A stretch of 53,496 nucleotides of DNA from contig CAYJPA010000035.1 in the NCBI GenBank assembly GCA_964371945.1, positions 1 through 53,496 of the forward strand. Reading direction: 5' to 3'. Positions 8,190-17,466 of the stretch are shown here, piece after piece. Source of the DNA: CAYJPA01 sp964371945 (lineage in GTDB: Bacteria; Chloroflexota; Chloroflexia; Thermomicrobiales; UBA6265). The translations under genes were made by a program, and so were the position numbers. Every line of letters begins with the position of its first letter. Position 1 is the first letter of the stretch. A model generated the notes under the pieces. That model searched no databases, was not told the origin of the DNA, and saw only the letters and a program-made list of their open reading frames with translations.

Positions 8190-9335
8190 ATGACACAGAC
8201 CGAAACGACACATCGCGAACCCCCGTGGCTGGCCGATGACCGCGATGAGCGCGGAATTGTCGAACCACCTAGCGCTCCCCCAGTGGTGCGCGGTGGACTC
8301 ACGATTTTCTACAAGATTCTCCTCGCCAATGTCGCGATCGTCGTGCTCGGCGCGGTCGCGGGTACGTGGATCACGATCATCGTCGTTCGTCGAGAGGCGA
8401 ACGAGCGTTATTTCCCGTTGGCCGGTCTCTTCGCCCTGGCGGGGATCGTGCTCAGTCTGGTGGTCAATTTCTTCGCGCTCAGGGCCGCGTTTCGTCCCCT
8501 TTCGCGCTTGCAGCTGGCGGCATTTGCGGTTCGGAAAGGTGATCTGTCGGCTCGTGCCGACGAGGCGGCATTCGGCGATCCCGAAATTCGGCAACTTGCC
8601 GAAACGCTCAATGGCACGCTCGACGAGCTGTCACGAGACCGCGTTGAGCTCAACCTTCTCGCTTCTCAGGTCATTCGCGCCCAGGAGGACGAGCGGCGCC
8701 GCATCGCGAGAGAGCTCCACGACGACACCGCACAGGTTCTCTTCGCGCAGCTCCTGCGATTGGGCGCCCTCAAGGGGTCAGACGACAAAGCGGTTCACGA
8801 TCTTGCCGAAAGCCTCGAGCAAATGACCAGCGAGGCGCTCGAGAGCGTTCGCCGTTTGGCGCTTGAGCTCCGTCCACCCGCACTCGACGATCTCGGATTG
8901 CTCGCGGCGCTCGGCGACCTTGCGCAGCGATTCGCGGATCAGCTACGGATTCCGGTCGACTATCTTCCCAGGGGCAGCCGGGGACGCCTAGCGCCGGATG
9001 TCGAGCTTGTGCTCTATCGAGTGGCACAGGAGGCATTGACGAACATCGCAAAACACGCTGGCGCCAAAGCGGTCTGGATCGATCTGGACAGGTTGCAGGC
9101 GGACGTGTCGATCTCAATTCGGGACAATGGCCATGGGTTCGATCCGAAAACCGCTGTTTCGAGCGACGGACGGGGACTCGGATTGGGGATGTTCGGGATG
9201 GAAGAACGCGTCGCGCTCGTTGGGGGACGCTTCAGGGTTTGGTCCGCTCCAGGACAAGGGACGGAGATTTTCGCGTATATTCCATTGGGAGCCAACGCCG
9301 GCCCTGCTCGTTCGCGTACACTCGTCGAAGCATGA
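8190..9335 (+). CDS. NarL-type sensor histidine kinase (HAMP, HisKA_3)
   Basis: This is a membrane sensor kinase. Two hydrophobic helices at about 39-66 and 75-99 are separated by only a few residues, so there is almost no external sensor domain. A HAMP-like linker follows (about 97-150). The HisKA_3 dimerisation helix has the phosphorylated histidine H177 in RRIARELHDD. The ATPase domain contains EALTNIAKHA (N box), DNGHGFD (G1) and GLGLGMFGMEERV (G2). The short periplasmic loop suggests sensing in the membrane or cytoplasm. The response regulator follows after only 4-7 bases, so the pair forms one operon. The signal is not identifiable from sequence. Confidence 0.92.
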   Translation: MTQTETTHREPPWLADDRDERGIVEPPSAPPVVRGGLTIFYKILLANVAIVVLGAVAGTWITIIVVRREANERYFPLAGLFALAGIVLSLVVNFFALRAAFRPLSRLQLAAFAVRKGDLSARADEAAFGDPEIRQLAETLNGTLDELSRDRVELNLLASQVIRAQEDERRRIARELHDDTAQVLFAQLLRLGALKGSDDKAVHDLAESLEQMTSEALESVRRLALELRPPALDDLGLLAALGDLAQRFADQLRIPVDYLPRGSRGRLAPDVELVLYRVAQEALTNIAKHAGAKAVWIDLDRLQADVSISIRDNGHGFDPKTAVSSDGRGLGLGMFGMEERVALVGGRFRVWSAPGQGTEIFAYIPLGANAGPARSRTLVEA

Positions 9336-9342
9336 AAATGTG

Positions 9343-10023
9343 ATGTCAACCACACTTGCCCCATCCGCACTGATTTCGATCGTTTTGGCGGACGATCACG
9401 GCATCGTCCGCGCCGGCCTGCGCGCGCTCCTCGAGCGCCAGCTGGATATGCGCATCCTGGGAGAGGCATCCGACGGTCCGGAGGCAATTCGCGCCGTTCG
9501 CGAGCTCCGTCCGAATGTTTTGATCACGGATCTTTCTATGCCCGGCGGCGGCCTGGAGACGATCCGGGAGATCACGATGCTCGGATTGCCGACCAGGATT
9601 CTCGTGCTCACCGTGCACGCGGAAGAGCGCTACCTCCTGCCTGTGCTCGAGGCGGGCGGTTCCGGTTATGTGCGCAAATCGAGCGCGCACACGGATTTGC
9701 TCGACGCGGTTCGCACCGTTTCCCGGGGCGAAGTCTTCCTCGATCCCGCCGCGACGAAGACGCTGCTTAGGGGCTATCTCGGCCGGGTGCGAACCGGAGA
9801 CGAGGTCGACTTCGGCGAAGTCCTGTCCGATCGAGAGCGCGAAGTAGTGCGGCTGACCGCGGAAGGTTACACCGCGCTCCAAGCATCGGACTTTCTCTCA
9901 CTCTCGCCAAAAACGGTTGAAACCTATCGTCACCGGGCAATGCAGAAGCTCGGACTGACGAATCGGGCAGAGCTTGTGCGTTACGCACTACGATCGGGCT
10001 TGCTCGGCGACACCGATAGCTAG
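9343..10023 (+). CDS. NarL/FixJ-family response regulator
   Basis: The receiver domain (about residues 10-125) has the acidic pair in LADDHG and phosphoacceptor D63 in ITDLSMPGG. It also has conserved Thr in LVLTVHAEER and Lys in YVRKSSAHTD. A LuxR-type helix-turn-helix lies at about 155-215, with LSDREREVVRLTAEGYT and SPKTVETYRHRAMQKLG. ATG 9343 is used; GTG 9340 is an equally close alternative. The gene directly follows its cognate histidine kinase. The usual hydrophobic residue cluster after the conserved Lys is replaced by SSAHTD, a minor variation. Target promoters are unknown. Confidence 0.93.
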   Translation: MSTTLAPSALISIVLADDHGIVRAGLRALLERQLDMRILGEASDGPEAIRAVRELRPNVLITDLSMPGGGLETIREITMLGLPTRILVLTVHAEERYLLPVLEAGGSGYVRKSSAHTDLLDAVRTVSRGEVFLDPAATKTLLRGYLGRVRTGDEVDFGEVLSDREREVVRLTAEGYTALQASDFLSLSPKTVETYRHRAMQKLGLTNRAELVRYALRSGLLGDTDS

Positions 10024-10042
10024 CCAATCGCCATCGTAGGGT

Positions 10043-10068
10043 TTTTCCCCACACGTTGTCGGGGAAAA
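10043..10068 (+). terminator. Inverted repeat downstream of the two-component pair
   Basis: A perfect 8-bp inverted repeat (TTTTCCCC at 10043-10050, GGGGAAAA at 10061-10068) with a 10-base loop lies 20 bases after the response regulator stop. It carries T-runs on both strands and may act as a terminator or as a regulator binding site for the next gene. The remainder of the gap to 10217 shows no other clear structure. Confidence 0.4.
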
Positions 10069-10217
10069 TGCTCCAATCCGCGAAAGATTTGCACAATCCT
10101 CCTGTCGATGGCTTTCAAGTGCCTCCCTTAACATCGTAGTCAGCACGTTGCGCTCACTTTTGAACGAGATATTCGAGACAGCCCGCCATCGCGCTGGCCA
10201 ACTGAACGGGTGGCACC

Positions 10218-10796
10218 ATGGAACAGGCTCACAGCTCGCAATTGGCTATCGCTCCGCCCCGGTTGAGCTCGGAAAAGCCGGCCGTGCACCCCGGGTGGTT
10301 CTCCGCCGATCGAGTCGTGATCGAGCAGATCGAGGATCCAGGGCTTGAGGACGAAACGCGATTCTCAGCGCTTTCTCAACTCTTGCGCACGGCTGGAGCG
10401 CTCGACCGCGCGGCTTCGGATGCTCTGGCCGATCTTGGTCTCACCGCCGGCGCCTTTTTCGCGCTGCTTGAGCTCAGTGAGGCCAGTCCGATTGGTCTCG
10501 CTCCATCCGAGCTCTCGCGGCGGCTTGCAGTCGCGCGCCGAACGGCCACGCTTTATGTCGACATCCTCACCCGCCAGGGATGGGTCGAGCGCAATGCTCA
10601 TCCGGAAGACCGGCGTATGGTCCTCGCGAGCCTGACGCCGCGCGGCGAGATGCTCGTCGACGAGTTGTCCACGGCTTACAAACGGCGGCTGGCGGGTCTG
10701 ATACGGGATATGTCCCCACTGCAGGCAGAGCGGCTGCGGCAGCTTCTGATGCTCGTTCCCGCCGGACCTCAAAGCGACATGGATTGCGGGGGATAA
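10218..10796 (+). CDS. MarR-family transcriptional regulator
   Basis: The 192-residue product has an unusual N-terminal extension of about 45 residues followed by a winged-helix MarR domain. This includes LRTAGALDRAASDALADLGL, the recognition-helix region LSRRLAVARRTATLYVDIL and the wing VERNAHPEDRRMVLASLTPRG, whose D-x-R-R pattern is diagnostic. MarR proteins are usually dimeric repressors that release DNA on binding small phenolic ligands or on oxidation. The gene is monocistronic and convergent with glgX, whose stop lies 10 bases away, so no regulated neighbour can be assigned with confidence. The start ATG at 10218 has a weak ribosome site. Confidence 0.85.
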   Translation: MEQAHSSQLAIAPPRLSSEKPAVHPGWFSADRVVIEQIEDPGLEDETRFSALSQLLRTAGALDRAASDALADLGLTAGAFFALLELSEASPIGLAPSELSRRLAVARRTATLYVDILTRQGWVERNAHPEDRRMVLASLTPRGEMLVDELSTAYKRRLAGLIRDMSPLQAERLRQLLMLVPAGPQSDMDCGG

Positions 10797-10806
10797 ACCG
10801 AGTCCG

Positions 10807-12945
10807 TTAGTCTTCGTTGACGTTCTTCAAGCGCATTGCAATGAGTGTTCGCGCCGGCAGAGAGTATCTTGACCCAGCCTTGATCGAACGGGGTGGATCA
10901 CATGAATGCGTCCAAAACCGGCATTCCCAGATGCTCCGCGACCCGTTGATTCCTCTTGGCATCGCGAATCGATGAGCCACATCGTCCGCGTTGAAGGCGA
11001 CGTAGACGATGTTGGCTAATTCGGCGTTCGACAGTCCCCCATTGTTTCCCGCAACGAGGCGGAAGGCGAACGTTTTCCGGCCATGGTCTGCCCAATCGTG
11101 CTCGGTCATCTGCTTTCCATCGGGGCGATACCATGTGAGATCGGCCAGTGTTGTTCCGGATTCTCGATCGCCGGAGTAAAACGTGCCCCGGGTAAACGCT
11201 GGATTCTCGCTCCGAAACGCGCTAACGGCGCGCACGAATCCGAGCAGCTCACGCTCCTCAGGATCATGCTCCCAATTCAGCCAGTTCTGCTCGTTGTCAT
11301 GGCAATAGCAATTATTGTTTCCGTATTGCGTACGTCCGAGCTCGTCGCCAGACGTGAGCATTGGCACCCCTTGCGACAACAGCAGCGTTGCAAGCAGGTT
11401 CTTGATCTGGCGATTTCGAAGCTCGGAGATCTCGGGATCGCCGGTCGGTCCCTCGACGCCGTGGTTCCACGACCAGTTGGCGTCAGAACCGTCCCGGTTC
11501 AGCTCACCATTGCCCTGGTTGTGTTTTCGGTCGTACGAGACGACGTCGCGGGCAGTGAAACCGTCATGCGCCGTCACAAAGTTGATGCTTGCGCCGGGAC
11601 CGCGGCGGCTGTTCTTGAACAAATCAGCCGAGCCCGTGAGCCGAAACCCGAGCTCCCCCAGCACCCCCCGATCGCCACGCCAGAAACGGCGCACGGTGTC
11701 GCGGTAGCGATCGTTCCACTCGCTCCACCGCCGCGGAAACCTCGCAAGCTGGTAGCCGCCGTCGCCGACATCCCATGGCTCGGCGATGAGCTTGACGGAA
11801 GCAAGCACGGGGTCTTGATGAACCGCTTTCAAGAACCCGGACAATGCGGAGAACGCGTGCTCGTCGCGGCCCAGCGCAGGCGCCAGATCGAACCTGAATC
11901 CGTCGACGTGCATTTCCTCGACCCAGTAGCGCAGTGAGTCCATGATCAGTTTGAGCACCTGCGGATGGGCTACGTTGAGGGTGTTGCCGGTGCCGGTGAC
12001 GTCCTTGTAGAGACGCGGATCGCCGGAAAAGAGCAAGTAATAAACGTGATTGTCGATTCCACGGAATGACAGTGTCGGTCCCATGTGTCCCGCTTCGGCA
12101 GTGTGGTTGTAGACCACATCGAGCAGCACCTCGATGCCGTCCGCGTGCAATTCCTTGACCATTTGCTTGAACTCGGTGACCTGTTCACCACGGTCGCCGC
12201 CGGCAGCGTACCGGGCCTCAGGAGCGAGGAAGCCGAGCGTGTTGTAGCCCCAGTAATTGCGCAGTCTGTGCCGGACAAGAAAATCGTCATCGACGAATGC
12301 GTGGACCGGGAGAAGCTCGACAGCGGTCACTCCCAGCCGCTTCAGGTAATCGATCGACTCGGGATGGGAAAGTCCGAGATAGGTTCCGCGCAGAACTGGC
12401 GGGATACCGGGATGCCGCCTGGTGAATCCCTTGACGTGAACTTCATAGATCAGCGAGTGAGAAAGCGGAGTGTTGGGTCTCCGGTCGTTTCCCCAGTCGA
12501 ACGACGGGTCAACGATCACGGAGCGCGGCTTTTCTTTCGAGTCGTCACGCCCGTCGGGCCGAAGGTCGGTGGCGTCCCTTCCGCGTCTATAACCGTAAAC
12601 CGGAGTGTCCCAAGCGACATGTCCAGAGATTGCGCGCGCATAGGGGTCGATCAGCAGTTTGGCGGGATTGAAGCGATGCCCTACATCCGGGCGATAGGGT
12701 CCGTGGACGCGATAGCCGTAGCGGTCCCCGGGTCCAACTCCCGGGATGTAGCACGTCCAGATGGGATGATAGGTATCGGCAAGCGCAGCCCTTCGGTATT
12801 CACGGCCGTTTCCCTCGTCATCAAACAGGCAGAGCTCGACACGAGTCGCGTTCTCGGAGAAGAGCGCGAAATTCGTGCCAGAACCGTTCCAAGTGGAGCC
12901 GAGTGGATGCGGGCTGCCCGGCAAGACCGATTGATCTGAGCTCAT
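10807..12945 (-). CDS. glgX: Glycogen debranching enzyme GlgX (isoamylase type, GH13)
   Basis: This enzyme hydrolyses alpha-1,6 branches of glycogen-like glucans. An N-terminal CBM48-like domain (PHPLGSTWNGSGTNFALFSE) precedes the GH13 barrel. Catalytic motifs are intact: the nucleophile Asp in GFRFDLAPALGRDEHAF, the acid/base Glu in LIAEPWDVG and the third Asp in TAHDGFTARDVV; DVVYNHTAEAG is region I. The length of 712 residues is typical of GlgX/TreX. The start is ATG 12945, with a poor ribosome site. It opens an alpha-glucan region that also encodes GlgE, TreS, maltokinase, GH57 branching enzyme and MalQ, so it probably recycles the branched polymer. The exact chain-length preference cannot be read. 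Confidence 0.93.
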   Translation of the reverse strand: MSSDQSVLPGSPHPLGSTWNGSGTNFALFSENATRVELCLFDDEGNGREYRRAALADTYHPIWTCYIPGVGPGDRYGYRVHGPYRPDVGHRFNPAKLLIDPYARAISGHVAWDTPVYGYRRGRDATDLRPDGRDDSKEKPRSVIVDPSFDWGNDRRPNTPLSHSLIYEVHVKGFTRRHPGIPPVLRGTYLGLSHPESIDYLKRLGVTAVELLPVHAFVDDDFLVRHRLRNYWGYNTLGFLAPEARYAAGGDRGEQVTEFKQMVKELHADGIEVLLDVVYNHTAEAGHMGPTLSFRGIDNHVYYLLFSGDPRLYKDVTGTGNTLNVAHPQVLKLIMDSLRYWVEEMHVDGFRFDLAPALGRDEHAFSALSGFLKAVHQDPVLASVKLIAEPWDVGDGGYQLARFPRRWSEWNDRYRDTVRRFWRGDRGVLGELGFRLTGSADLFKNSRRGPGASINFVTAHDGFTARDVVSYDRKHNQGNGELNRDGSDANWSWNHGVEGPTGDPEISELRNRQIKNLLATLLLSQGVPMLTSGDELGRTQYGNNNCYCHDNEQNWLNWEHDPEERELLGFVRAVSAFRSENPAFTRGTFYSGDRESGTTLADLTWYRPDGKQMTEHDWADHGRKTFAFRLVAGNNGGLSNAELANIVYVAFNADDVAHRFAMPRGINGSRSIWECRFWTHSCDPPRSIKAGSRYSLPARTLIAMRLKNVNED

Positions 12946-12992
12946 GCCGATGGATGTGTCCTCAATGTCGCCCCTTTTGCCAGATCAAATGC

Positions 12993-13562
12993 TCAGGCGC
13001 CAGCAGGTGTCGCGGCATCGCCCACAATATCTCGCAACATGATGTATGTCGTCTGTAGCTGATTGGTGCCGTTTTCGAATGACTCGAGCGCTGTCGCCAC
13101 TGCATCCCAATCGAAGCGCAGGACGGCGGACTTCGCATTCGAGATGCCGGTTCGCGCCGCTTCGACCCCGGTTCGATACAGATCGACGGCAAGCATGAAT
13201 CTCGCTGGAATCGTGTTCTCCGCGATGAACGTGTCAATCTGGTCCGCGAGCTCGATCACGCGGTCGCCGCGAACCTGCAGCTCAACCAGATTCCGGCTGC
13301 GTTCGTCTCCGAGTTTGACAAGCACGGCAGCTTCCGCGGTGAGCGCTCGCAAACGTGCACCGGCGTACCCATAAAACGCCTGCTCTTCGGGGGAGATCGA
13401 GACGGCGGCGGGCACCGGCGTCGAATTCTCCGCGGGGGGTACGACGATCTCGCTGATCTGATCTCGCCCAGCGTAAGCGGCGATGACGCCTACTCCCGCC
13501 AGAAGGAGCAACACCGCCAAGATCCGGGTAGCCCGGCGGTAAGGCGTGCGTGGGATTGTCAT
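12993..13562 (-). CDS. Hypothetical exported or membrane-anchored helical protein
   Basis: I do not recognise a family. The 189-residue product has a basic N-terminus and one hydrophobic helix (about residues 13-30), which may be an uncleaved anchor or a signal peptide. A short Pro/Val/Thr linker is followed by about 130 residues that look all-helical (Ala, Leu, Arg and Glu in heptad-like spacing). There is one Cys-free stretch and no catalytic signature. It lies 47 bases upstream of glgX on the same strand and diverges from glgE, so it may be co-transcribed with glgX. No link to glucan metabolism is visible in the protein itself. Confidence 0.65.
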   Translation of the reverse strand: MTIPRTPYRRATRILAVLLLLAGVGVIAAYAGRDQISEIVVPPAENSTPVPAAVSISPEEQAFYGYAGARLRALTAEAAVLVKLGDERSRNLVELQVRGDRVIELADQIDTFIAENTIPARFMLAVDLYRTGVEAARTGISNAKSAVLRFDWDAVATALESFENGTNQLQTTYIMLRDIVGDAATPAGA

Positions 13563-13682
13563 ACTGATCAGCTTACCAAGGAACAGCCGGACTCCTCCAG
13601 TTCATTCCTCCTGGCGAGCCAGCTTTCCCCTTGTTTCCCGCCCTGCCCCGCCGCTATGCTCCGGCACAGGGATTGCGACTCC

Positions 13683-15722
13683 ATGAGAGTTGAGTCCGCG
13701 TCAATGGAGTTGAACGTGACGATCTCACTCGATAACCTGCCGAAATCCACTCCGCCGCCGTCAAGCGTTCTGATCCAGAATGTGCAACCGGTGATTGACT
13801 GTGGGCGGTATCCGGTCAAGCGCGAGCAAGGCGACCTCCTTCGTGTCACGGCCGACATCTTCAAGGACGGCCACGACAAAATCGCCGCTTATGTCAAATC
13901 GCGCAGAACCGGCGATTCGGGCTGGCTCGAAACCGAGATGAGATTCATCGACAACGATCTCTGGGGTGCCGAATTCGTCCTTCCCGAGATCGGACGTTAC
14001 GAGTTCACGATCGAGGCGTTTCCGGATCGGTTTGCGACCTGGCACGACGAGGTCACCAAAAAGGTGAATGCCGGACTCGATGTGTCTGTTGAGGTGCTCG
14101 AAGGTCGCCTGCTCTTGATTGAGGCGCGAGCACAGCCAGGGGCCGACGCCGACCATATCGATCTCATTTTGTTCCAGCTCGATCGCGCCGCGCCAGATTA
14201 CCCGGCACAATCCAAACTGTTGTTGAGCGAAGAGGTCGTGGCGATGATGCTGCAGCACCGGTCGCGGCGAGGCTCGGCGACGCTGGAACGGCCGTTTCAG
14301 GTTGTCGTCGATCGGGTTCAAGCGCGATTTGCCGCGTGGTATGAGCTCTTCCCGCGATCGACCGGCACGGTTGAAGGCGCCAGTGCGACCTTCGACGATG
14401 TGATTGCGCGAATTCCGGCGATCGAGGCAATGGGCTTCGATGTCCTCTACTTCACACCGATCCACCCCATCGGCAAGACCAATCGCAAGGGCAAGAACAA
14501 CACGCTGAACCCGCTGCCCGGCGATCCCGGCGTTCCCTACGCGATCGGAAGTGTCGAAGGCGGTCACGACGCAATCGAGCCTGCCCTGGGAACTATCGCG
14601 GATTTCCGGCGGATGGTCGATGTTGCCGCCGACCACGGACTCGAGATCGCGCTCGATTTGGCGATCCAAAGCGCGCCCGACCATCCCTGGGCGAGGGAGC
14701 ACCCCGATTGGTTTCATATCCGCCCGGATGGATCGATCAAGTACGCGGAGAATCCGCCAAAGAAGTACGAGGATATCTATCCGGTCAACTTCAATTCACC
14801 CGATTGGATCGCGCTCTGGCAAGAGATCAAACGCGTTGTCCTGTTCTGGGTCGACAATGGGGTGAGAACCTTTCGGGTCGACAATCCTCATACCAAGCCA
14901 ATTCTCTTTTGGGAATGGCTGATCGAGCATGTGCGTGCCGAGCATCCCGACGTGATCTTCCTCTCCGAGGCGTTCACCCGACCGAAGGTGATGAAGACTC
15001 TTGCCAAGGCGGGCTTCGCACAGTCCTATACCTATTTCACCTGGCGCAACTTCAAAGAGGAGATCACCCAGTACTTCACGGAGCTGACCCGGTCTGACGT
15101 CGCGGAGTACATGCGGGGCAATCTGTTCCCAAATACGCACGACATTCTACCGACCATTCTGCAGAGGGGAGGCCGGCCGGCGTTCAAAATGCGCCTGGTG
15201 CTCGCCGCGACGCTTTCGTCGGTGTACGGCATCTACAGCGGCTTTGAGCTCTGCGAGAACACGCCCGTGCCCGGCAAAGAGGAGTACTTGAATTCCGAAA
15301 AGTATGAGTACAAAGTGTGGGATTGGGATCGGCCGGGCAATATCGTCGACTACGTGACGACGGTGAACCGCATTCGTCGCGGTCATCCGGCACTGCAGGA
15401 ATACGACAATCTCACGTTTTACTGGGCGGACGACAACAACTTCTTGTGCTATTGCAAAACCACGCCCGACCTGAACGATATCATTCTGGTCGTCGTCAAC
15501 CTGGATCCGCTGCAGGCCCACGAGACGATGTTCCACTTCCCGGTTACCGATTTCGGGCTACAACCTGGAGAGCAGTTCCTTGTCACCGAGTTGATCACCG
15601 GTCAGAGCTTCTTTTGGAACGGCGGCTCCCAACATGTCTATCTCGATCCAAATTGGGAGCCAGCGCTCATTTATTCCATCAAGCGATGGGCTCATGTCGA
15701 ATATGTTGAGACGTTCGTCTAG
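13683..15722 (+). CDS. glgE: Alpha-1,4-glucan:maltose-1-phosphate maltosyltransferase GlgE
   Basis: GlgE (GH13_3) extends alpha-1,4-glucans with maltosyl units from maltose-1-phosphate. The N-terminal domain has the family motif CGRYPVKREQGD and a beta-sandwich region. The barrel has FTPIHPIGKTNRKGKNN, the nucleophile Asp in TFRVDNPHTKP and the acid/base Glu in FLSEAFTRPKVM. YTYFTWRN and the EEYLNSEKYE segment are also GlgE-specific. ATG 13683 (AGGGA 11 bases upstream) is the preferred start; in-frame ATGs at 13656 and 13704 remain possible. treS and the maltokinase gene follow on the same strand, completing the route from trehalose to glucan. The product is about 679 residues, a normal GlgE length. 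Confidence 0.93.
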   Translation: MRVESASMELNVTISLDNLPKSTPPPSSVLIQNVQPVIDCGRYPVKREQGDLLRVTADIFKDGHDKIAAYVKSRRTGDSGWLETEMRFIDNDLWGAEFVLPEIGRYEFTIEAFPDRFATWHDEVTKKVNAGLDVSVEVLEGRLLLIEARAQPGADADHIDLILFQLDRAAPDYPAQSKLLLSEEVVAMMLQHRSRRGSATLERPFQVVVDRVQARFAAWYELFPRSTGTVEGASATFDDVIARIPAIEAMGFDVLYFTPIHPIGKTNRKGKNNTLNPLPGDPGVPYAIGSVEGGHDAIEPALGTIADFRRMVDVAADHGLEIALDLAIQSAPDHPWAREHPDWFHIRPDGSIKYAENPPKKYEDIYPVNFNSPDWIALWQEIKRVVLFWVDNGVRTFRVDNPHTKPILFWEWLIEHVRAEHPDVIFLSEAFTRPKVMKTLAKAGFAQSYTYFTWRNFKEEITQYFTELTRSDVAEYMRGNLFPNTHDILPTILQRGGRPAFKMRLVLAATLSSVYGIYSGFELCENTPVPGKEEYLNSEKYEYKVWDWDRPGNIVDYVTTVNRIRRGHPALQEYDNLTFYWADDNNFLCYCKTTPDLNDIILVVVNLDPLQAHETMFHFPVTDFGLQPGEQFLVTELITGQSFFWNGGSQHVYLDPNWEPALIYSIKRWAHVEYVETFV

Positions 15723-15810
15723 TCTTCAGGCGCCGGATTGGACCGGCGTCTAGCTCGCGAGCATCGCGATCGGCGCTCGCGGTCTCTGGTTGGGCGAGGG
15801 TGGCCAGATA

Positions 15811-17466
15811 ATGCCGGTGGAACTGCAAGATCCCCTGTGGTTCAAAGATGCGGTGCTGTACGAGGCGCCGATTCGCTCCTTTTACGATTCAGATGGCGAC
15901 GGCAAAGGCGACTTCCGCGGTATGGTGATGAAGCTGGATTACCTCCAGCATTTGGGCGTCGATTGCATTTGGCTGCTGCCGATGTATCCGTCCCCGCTTC
16001 GCGATGACGGGTATGACATCGCCGATTTCTCTTCTATCCATCCAGATTTCGGTACCGTCGAAGAGTTCCAACAGTTGATCGACGGCGCGCACGCACGAGG
16101 CATCAAGGTGGTCGCCGATCTCGTGCTAAACCACACCTCGGACCAACATGCCTGGTTCCAAGAGGCTCGTCAAAATCGCAATTCTCCCAAACGCGACTAC
16201 TACGTGTGGACCGACGACCCCTCAACGTACGATGGCGTGCGTATCATCTTCACCGACACTGAGCCGTCCAACTGGACCTTCGATCCGGTCGCGGGTCAGT
16301 ACTACTGGCACCGCTTTTTCAGCCACCAACCTGATCTCAACTACGACAACCCCGTGGTCTGGGACGAAATGTTCGATGTCGCCCGCTATTGGCTCAGCTT
16401 GGGTCTCGACGGATTCCGGTGTGACGCGGTTCCCTATTTGTTCGAACGCGAAGGCACCATTTGCGAAAACCTACAAGAGACACACGATTTTCTGGCGGCG
16501 CTCCGCAAGATGGTCGATACCGAGTTTCCTGGAAAGATCTTGCTCGCCGAGGCAAATCAGTGGCCCGAAGACGTCATTCCCTACTTCGGAACCCGAGACG
16601 CACCCGAATTCCACATGTCGTTTCACTTCCCAATCATGCCGCGGATGTACATGTGCTTGAAGCGCGAGGAACGGAGCGCGCTGATCGATATCATGAAACG
16701 GACGCCCGAGATTCCGGAGGAGTGCCAATGGGCGATCTTTCTCCGGAATCACGACGAGTTGACGTTGGAGATGGTGACCGAGGACGAGCGGCAGGAGATG
16801 TGGCGCGAATTCGCTCCTGATCGCCGGATGCGCTGCAATCTGGGGATCCGTAGGCGGCTCGCGCCATTGGTCGAGAATGGCCGCGCCGAGATCGAGCTCC
16901 TGAAGATCCTGCTGTTCTCGATGCCAGGCACCCCGGTGATCTACTACGGCGACGAGATCGGCATGGGCGACGATATCTACCTGCGGGACCGCAACGGCGT
17001 GCGAACACCGATGCAGTGGAGCTCGTACCGCAATGCCGGATTCTCGGGCGCCGGCTTTACGGGACTCTACGCCCCGGTGATCTCGGACTCGCTCTACGGC
17101 TATCAATCGGTCAATGTCGAAACGCAGTCCCGCAACCCGACATCTTTGCTCAACTGGACCACCCGAGCGATCAGGATCCGCCGCCAGTACAAAGCGTTCG
17201 GTCGCGGCAAGTTCGCCTGGGTCGAGGAGCCTAACCCAAAGATCGTGACATTCACCCGCACATATGGTAGCGAAACCATCCTGGTGATCACAAATCTCGC
17301 GTCGTCGCCGCAAATCGCTTCGCTCGGACTTGCCAACTACGCCGGAATTGAACCGATCGAGCTCTTCGGGAACTGCCCATTCCCGCGGATCGGGCACGAT
17401 CCGTATCACGTGACGTTGAGTGCACGCGGCTACTTCTGGCTCCGCCTGGATCGTGCCGCGGAATGA
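15811..17466 (+). CDS. treS: Trehalose synthase TreS (maltose alpha-D-glucosyltransferase, GH13)
   Basis: TreS interconverts trehalose and maltose. The barrel motifs are complete: region I DLVLNHTSDQH, nucleophile Asp in GFRCDAVPYL, acid/base Glu in LLAEANQWPED and the third Asp in FLRNHDELTLEMV. GYDIADFSSIHPDFGT and NLGIRRRLAPLVENGR are TreS hallmarks. ATG 15811 is chosen because GAGGGTGG lies just upstream; TTG at 15790 is less likely. The protein has about 551 residues and lacks the maltokinase domain that is fused to some TreS proteins; instead a separate maltokinase gene overlaps its stop (ATGA). Direction is probably trehalose to maltose, to feed maltokinase and GlgE. Confidence 0.93.
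   Translation: MPVELQDPLWFKDAVLYEAPIRSFYDSDGDGKGDFRGMVMKLDYLQHLGVDCIWLLPMYPSPLRDDGYDIADFSSIHPDFGTVEEFQQLIDGAHARGIKVVADLVLNHTSDQHAWFQEARQNRNSPKRDYYVWTDDPSTYDGVRIIFTDTEPSNWTFDPVAGQYYWHRFFSHQPDLNYDNPVVWDEMFDVARYWLSLGLDGFRCDAVPYLFEREGTICENLQETHDFLAALRKMVDTEFPGKILLAEANQWPEDVIPYFGTRDAPEFHMSFHFPIMPRMYMCLKREERSALIDIMKRTPEIPEECQWAIFLRNHDELTLEMVTEDERQEMWREFAPDRRMRCNLGIRRRLAPLVENGRAEIELLKILLFSMPGTPVIYYGDEIGMGDDIYLRDRNGVRTPMQWSSYRNAGFSGAGFTGLYAPVISDSLYGYQSVNVETQSRNPTSLLNWTTRAIRIRRQYKAFGRGKFAWVEEPNPKIVTFTRTYGSETILVITNLASSPQIASLGLANYAGIEPIELFGNCPFPRIGHDPYHVTLSARGYFWLRLDRAAE

Noticed and set aside
11083..12939. Two plus-strand frames of 284 codons each, antisense to glgX
   Set aside because: GlgX motifs on the minus strand are intact across the whole region, so both are shadows.
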